Assembly (NCBI RefSeq): GCF_050436995.1
Contig: NC_134755.1
Location: 4,279,001 to 4,343,000, forward strand
Origin: Anticarsia gemmatalis
Taxonomy: Eukaryota > Arthropoda > Insecta > Lepidoptera > Erebidae
DNA: 64,000 bases
Reading direction: 5' to 3'
Shown: in pieces, positions 58,233-64,000 of the stretch
Position numbering within the stretch: the first letter of the stretch is position 1
Layout of the letters: every line of letters begins with the position of its first letter
Program-made: the position numbers and the translations under genes
Notes under the pieces: generated by a model
What the model saw: only the letters and a program-made list of their open reading frames with translations
Databases searched by the model: none
Told to the model about the DNA's origin: nothing

Positions 58233-61200
58233 ATACTAAAGCAAAGAAATGTGTATTTATCGGAGACAATATAAAATTTATTAACAAACATTGAAATACA
58301 AATAGTATGTATTATTTTTTTTTGTTTCTATACGGTTGAATCCATTATTCTTTGCAATCCATTTGCATAAAGTACTTGTATTTAGAACATTGCTTCTATT
58401 TATCTTTCATTCTGGCACTGTTCTAGATGCAAAAGAAATAACTCGAAATAAAATATTCATATTTCATGCAGAATTCAAAAATATGTTTCATCCATATTCA
58501 TGTTATCGTTAAATATTATACTGCTGTCATTAATATGTATAGTGGCGTAATCAGCGTGCCTTAAATCTTCATCGAAAAATCAACCTTAGCACCGTGTTTT
58601 AAAGTCGAAAATGTGTATAGTAAGGTGAATTTCACGAACGATTTAACTAAGGCTTAGGCCTATGTACTTATAGAACTTTAACACACAATTATATGATGAA
58701 ATATGAATTAAGTCTGTTTAGTTTTAGCGTACTTTATGATATGAAAGCCTCTTTATGTTTTAAGGTTTAATGTTTCTGCGATTAATTACTGAAAGGCTTT
58801 AAATTAATGAAAAGAGGGTCATTTATCGCGATATGTTTGAATTTGGTTTATGTAGATTAACTTTTTTTATTTTTAAATTTAATATACGCTATGATATTTT
58901 CGCAATAATATCAATTAAGCCACGGAAATATGTTTGTATCACATAAGCATATTTGAGTACATCGTTTTGGTAACAAATCAACTAACGCACGACAAATATG
59001 CTTATATCAAACTAAATAATGAGAAGAGAGTTTAGAATTACTTGATTTTCGTAATTTAATGTGTATATATTTAGTCCCAATTTTAGAGTAATTAGCCTTG
59101 GGCTGTAAGCTAAGTAACAAAAGACAACTTACCGTATCTAAGTTTAGTGTAAACATGCGAATATAATTACAGCAATGGCCACGTGAGATTTACCTATAAA
59201 TAGAACCTTATGATCCCTTTTATTGCCGCGTGGGTTTTCAATAACGACTCGTAATATGTGGGAGAATGGTACCTCACATAATAGCCTCAACTGTATATAT
59301 TTACCTCAAATATTAAATGCCTTGTAACGAAACTTGGTTTAATCGAAACCTGGTATATTTTGTCGGGGAAATTCAAACATACTGTGGAGGAAAACGTATC
59401 ACTGCGGTGCGGCTCGATAAATTTACTACACCCACTGCAGAAAAAAAAATACCGTCGATTTGAGTACCTCCTCCTTTTTTCGGTCGGTTATAGATACACG
59501 TGGTATTTTTTCGCTTTTTATATCGAGAGTTGTTTAAGGTCATTCATATTTTACAGTAACTTATGTCTAGAAGACTTCTTGAAAAAAATGCAGATATTTC
59601 TTTGTTAGGGATAGACCTAATCTACATTATATCTCAGTTTGTTCAATCGTTTAACGCTAATAAGGTATGGCTGAATTAAGTTGGTTTATATGGTCATTGC
59701 AGAATAAAAGGTTGTCACACTTAGGTTTTACTTGATTAAACGATTTTACTTTATTTTACTTTTTAAATCTAGTTACATTTGACATCATGAGGCATTAAAA
59801 TTACTAATAGCATTTTCAAAACAAAAACGCTTAAAAGCAGCAACGAAGGAGCTGATAATAAGCAGCAGGAATAAATAAAGTTCGATTACCTTAAAAGAAA
59901 ACCGACACTGGCAGCTGCATCAAAGCATCTACTCAACATAAAAAGGTTACTAAAAAACTGATCGAAGCAAAATTAAAATGCGCCATTTTTTATTACTTCG
60001 TGCTGGTTTTTCATCAAGGGTGCACAGGTGTCTTGCAATCATTATGGTACTAGATATTATGAAGGTGCAGGTTTAAAAAATAAGACCACAACAGTACCTA
60101 TATTTTTAATCGAAATACGTGACGTAAAGGAATTCATTTGGATCCATCGAGATGTTACGTGAATTACGTAGTACGTAGAAATATAGTCTAGATATAGAAA
60201 TTAAATTAAATTATTTATTGTCTAAATGTAAAAAACAACAATTATTGTAGACTTTTTGTCAATTTCTAATCATCAGTTTTTATAAAGTTCATGGTTTACG
60301 CGTTTCGGTTTTCAATTTATATTTTCATATGAAAAAGTAATCAGCGCTCCGGAGCGCTACTTTATATCGTTAATCCTTTATTAAGAAAGCAACACGATAA
60401 AGCAAACACAGAACGGTATTGAAGCGTATTTGTTTTACTATCAGAAAATCTCAGTCGCCATTCCAGTGGTCAATATCCTCTTTTCAATAAAGGCAGTAAA
60501 GGAGATCCTTGCTTATTGTGTTTGTTCGTTCAATTAATGCTTTTAATTAAACTAGGATTATTATTACAATGAGTGTTTCTGAAGGTAAAGGATCAGTGTT
60601 CTGAATTCCTAGTATTTTTTTTGTTATGTTTAAATTTCCAAACATAAAAAACAAATTTTATTAATAGGTGTTGTTTACTTAACATCAATTTAATACAAAA
60701 TAAATCCAAAACTAAATCTTAGCATAGAACATGAACACAATTATGTTCTTCCCGAATTCTATTGCTATACATTTTATTTTAGGTTATCGCAAAAAAAAAA
60801 CTATATTATGCATAATTTAAATGAGCCAAATTTGCGTTAACGGTAAAAAGCTTAACAAATATCGTAAACATAACAAATACACAATTCAAATCGATGTAGC
60901 TGATCGCTAACTACATCCCGTAACGCCCAAAGATTCAAATAAAATCATGTCGCACACATAGCGATAATACTTTTATCTTGTCAACCCCAATTCAGCAAGT
61001 TTTACTCAAGGGAACACGGAAAATAGTCAGACATCGTCTTTATCGTACACAACGTTTACTTTCTATAAAGAAATACGAAATTTTTACTCGAACGCGAACT
61101 AGAAAATAGAAATATTGTCGTTTATATGTCGAATACAGCGTTTGTATTTATTAAAGTTGGAAAATATTTGTTTGGAGAAGTTTTACTAAAATATCGAAGG

Positions 61201-61769
61201 GGAGATACAGAATACTTGGTATTTGCTCAAAGCCGGGTCCAGTGCAATGAATCTTAATTTTTTTAAAAATAGGTAAAAAACAGATTAAAATAATATTGAA
61301 CTAACTTTTACCAAAATAGGTAAGTTGTTTTATTAACCGCACATCCCTAATAGACAAGATTTATTATAAACTCCGCGTTGAAAATAACTCTTGCCTATTA
61401 AGGATTTGATAAACATCTTCAATTGAAAATTAAGAGTTTATCAAATCCCTTAGTAATAAATTAGGCTTGATATTTTCGCGTTAGGTATATTTTCTGTTAT
61501 GCAGTTAATAAATCTTTAAACTTATAAAATTTTCATTGACATTGTACAAAGTCCAACAAATTCTCGTAGAGGGAGTTCGACACCAATTTTATGCCGATTT
61601 AATAATAAGGTCACGACTACACAATAACGTTTTATAAACTTCACAGCGCGTGTCGGCTGTTTGTTTATTTATTGCTTCATTTGTCCCTTACCGGGGCCTT
61701 ATTTGCTAAAGTTTTAATTAGCATCGTGACACAGAAATTATTCGGAATTGAAATGTTAGGAAAAGCGTT
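58233..61769. other. Non-coding stretch
   Basis: I see no gene. The all-GC palindrome agcgctccggagcgct lies at 60343-60358. Open frame 59360-59608 has no recognisable features. Confidence 0.4.
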
Positions 61770-62190
61770 ATGCCAAAGTTTGTTTTTGAAATAAGAGAAA
61801 ATGCCAAAGGTAAAGAAAGTTCTTATTATATGTCTACCAAGGTCACTGATGGCAGCAGTGAATTATTATATTGGTTCATGTTGGGGCCAATGTTGGCTCA
61901 AATATTGTTCGACAACGTGGATGGAAAGTTGTGTTGGTTTATCTGTGGCATATTTTGGAATGAAATACAGACGAACTCGTCCACTGCGAAAATATTTTAC
62001 TCAGACTGGTTGTAGTGATCATTTAAGAAGAATGTTAGAGTTAACGTGTACCAATTGTCAAAACATACACGACCAAAAAACGAGCAGTACAAATAACTTA
62101 CTTGAAAATTACACCATATCTTTTTATTTACAAGTTAAACAGAAATTATCTAAGAAAAAGCTCATCAACTTGCTTCCTGGAAAAAAATAA
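61770..62190 (+). pseudogene. Frameshifted coding relic, possibly a transposase C terminus
   Basis: Two overlapping open frames (61770-62015 and 61801-62190) share codon-like sequence, as expected of a gene broken by small indels. The second frame reads MPKVKKVLII near its start and RPLRKYFTQTGCSDHLRRML later. This layout (a K-rich 'PK-KK-V' segment, then 'R+-F----G---H-RR') recalls the C-terminal part of piggyBac-type transposases, but the central Asp and Trp motifs are not clearly readable. I would not rely on the family; a chance open frame is the main alternative. Confidence 0.3.
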
Positions 62191-63726
62191 TGGGACATTT
62201 GAAGTGTCACTTTCGAACAAGAACTCTACAACATTAAACTGTTTTATAAACATCGCACAAATAGAAGTTAAAGGCGAAACGTTTGAAGAAGCAGCCTGTT
62301 AGTGTTGAACTAACGAAGTGCATTTTTCTCAATAGCAACTCAATACTTGAGCACTGCACTCATTCTCGCAACAAAACAAACTAGCGATGTTTGTTGTAGC
62401 TAACGATGCTCGATATAAAGGAGTCATTTGAAACGAATAAACAAGACGTTTATCGTCTGTCTAAAAGACTTTTTAAGAATTTGGTATAAAAATACGCAGT
62501 TGGTACACGAATTTTGAACGCTTTAGTTTTGGACTCTGGTTGTTCTTTTTTGTATTATATCGTATGTAGGTAGTTTGAGTTTTCCTAAAAGGCCGACATA
62601 GCCTATTGTTGCCCTAAATTTTTTGCCTTTTGATAAAAAAAAATGAAATAAAGAATGTAAACGTACGAAAAATTGGTTTGAGAGGAATCGAAATTATTCC
62701 TCAAAAATCTACGAATATGCTTTCTGCGCCTTAAGTTTATATGTACTCGTATTAATGAATTTACATTACAGTCACACAACAAGATGGTCTGAGGTATACT
62801 ACCGCACAGTTTCGCAGCACTTTTTTACTTTGGGGTCATTCCATAGATTTGTATATGCACAAAACGGTAGCGCAACTGATACAGCTATTTCTAAAGGCAA
62901 TGTAACAAAACAATATTGTATCATTTTCTTTCAAAAACTCTAGAAATAACTACAATATAAATGAAATCTAGCAAACCAAAAAGACTTATAAAATTTCAAG
63001 CAAAGTGGTTAAAAATGCCAAAGCCTGGACAAAAGTTCATATCCGTAGAACACGACTGTTGCTCATATCCGTGGCGTGTCACTAGCATCTGAGCAAAGAG
63101 AGTGCTCACAAACCAACGATATAAAAACCACTGAGAATTTTCTTAATACATTTTTATTTTGTCCAGACAGTAAACAAACTCGAACACTGTGCACGTATAA
63201 TGGACTGAAATTAAATTTTGTATCGATATTGTTGATTGTGGTTCAAATTCTTCGCTAGAAATATTGATAAAATTATTTTGTATTGTTGGTTTTTTATAGA
63301 AATAGAATAAAGCTGCTGATTTTATTTATTTGAACGCGCTTATCTTTGGTGCTGCTAGTCGAATCGGAAAAATATGAGTACAATGCGTTAAAGCTACGGT
63401 GGTCGTAGCTACTCACTTTGAACGCTTTTTTTTTCATGCGAGTGAATAACCGGAACAGTTAGTGTGTTTTTGTTGTAGTAAGATAACGTTTTCTGTACTC
63501 AGGTTGGAATATCATTCATTTTGATTAATAAATTTAATAGAAGCGGTGAATTTGTCGTGACATTTGAACATAAATCGCACGCCTTACGAGCGTCTCGCCT
63601 AAAAATAACATATTTTCACGGCCTAATATAACGTATTCATCGTTACAGGTGTCTTGCCGTGTCATCATGTACTAAACAAAAGTTATATTACCTCGGTGAA
63701 ACGTGTGTAATCTTGTAAAAACTTAC
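62191..63726. other. Non-coding or intronic stretch
   Basis: No convincing exon is visible. Open frames 62755-62943 and 63076-63258 carry no recognisable features. If the candidate exon at 63727-63834 is real, this is intron or downstream sequence of that minus-strand gene. Confidence 0.35.
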
Positions 63727-63834
63727 CTGAATCAACCATAAAACGTAATGAAGAAATTTTTGTTCCATTTCATCAGTCTTGTAGTTGTAGCTAAAGTGAC
63801 GAGGGTCTGGCCAAAAAGGACAAAGTGTAGTAAT
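63727..63834 (-). CDS. Candidate internal exon of an unrecognised minus-strand gene
   Basis: On the minus strand a pyrimidine-rich acceptor (ctttatacttttatccag) leads into 108 bases that are fully open in only one of three frames, then a perfect 9-base donor CAG/GTAAGT. The 36 codons are phase 0 at both ends and read like protein: an aromatic, Pro- and Asp-containing part (LCPFWPDPRHFSYNY), then an acidic-to-hydrophobic segment ending EQKFLHYVLWLIQ that could begin a membrane helix. I do not recognise the family. Flanking exons would be to the right of the window (upstream) and to the left (downstream); none was identified. Confidence 0.42.
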
Positions 63835-64000
63835 CTGGATAAAAGTATAAAGTCATAACTTGCCTCGCTTGTAGTTTATATTTGAAGAAAATATGAGATT
63901 CAAGAGCTATTTCATCTGGCTCATACATGACGGGAATAAGATTAGAACTTTTGTTAGGGTTGTCGTATTTGACACGATTTAACGTGTTAATCATAGTTAA

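Noticed and set aside
60343..60358. All-GC 16-bp palindrome agcgctccggagcgct
   Set aside because: A perfect 16-bp palindrome is expected about once by chance in 64 kb, and nothing around it suggests function.

Overview
The window looks like a piece of an insect nuclear chromosome, most likely from a lepidopteran. The background is AT-rich (roughly one third G+C by eye), genes are split by GT-AG introns, and there are several kinds of dispersed repeat that resemble moth and butterfly families: tRNA-derived SINEs, short Helitron-like fragments and small terminal-inverted-repeat elements. The lepidopteran assignment is inference; no database search was possible.

Layout. 1-1043 is unremarkable AT-rich flank. 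1061-7520 is a GC-rich, apparently full-length non-LTR retrotransposon on the minus strand, with a poly(A) tail (poly-T here), an uninterrupted Gag-like ORF1, an uninterrupted endonuclease/reverse transcriptase ORF2, a modular 5' UTR and a perfect 17-bp target-site duplication. 7538-23930 is mostly non-coding. It holds two Helitron-like fragments, a small MITE-like element, a SINE 3' fragment, a possible non-coding first exon near 11.06 kb and the first copy (17396-18560) of an unusual element with a long internal inverted repeat. 23938-33448 carries the main host gene, an 11-exon plus-strand gene encoding a 724-residue angiotensin-converting-enzyme (M2 family) homologue. It has a signal peptide, an acidic stalk and a C-terminal membrane anchor, and its HExxH zinc motif is not intact, so it is probably not a peptidase. 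33449 to about 33730 is its 3' UTR.

From 33.7 kb to the right end there is little convincing coding sequence. Two candidate exons of unrecognised genes stand out: a plus-strand first coding exon at 37381-37479, about 0.4 kb downstream of a CCAAT/GC-box-rich stretch, and a minus-strand internal exon at 63727-63834. The rest is intergenic or intronic DNA with a (TAG)n microsatellite, SINEs, a three-copy small MITE family, a 492-bp element with 95-bp inverted ends and nested hairpins, a second copy (53743-54923) of the inverted-repeat element, and a frameshifted relic near 61.77-62.19 kb.

The most unusual signal is the pair of inverted-repeat elements at 17.4-18.6 and 53.7-54.9 kb. They differ from each other at several blocks inside the ~200-bp arms, including a 16-nt insertion, yet every such change is mirrored in the partner arm of the same copy. 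A few inner mismatches are nevertheless shared by both copies.
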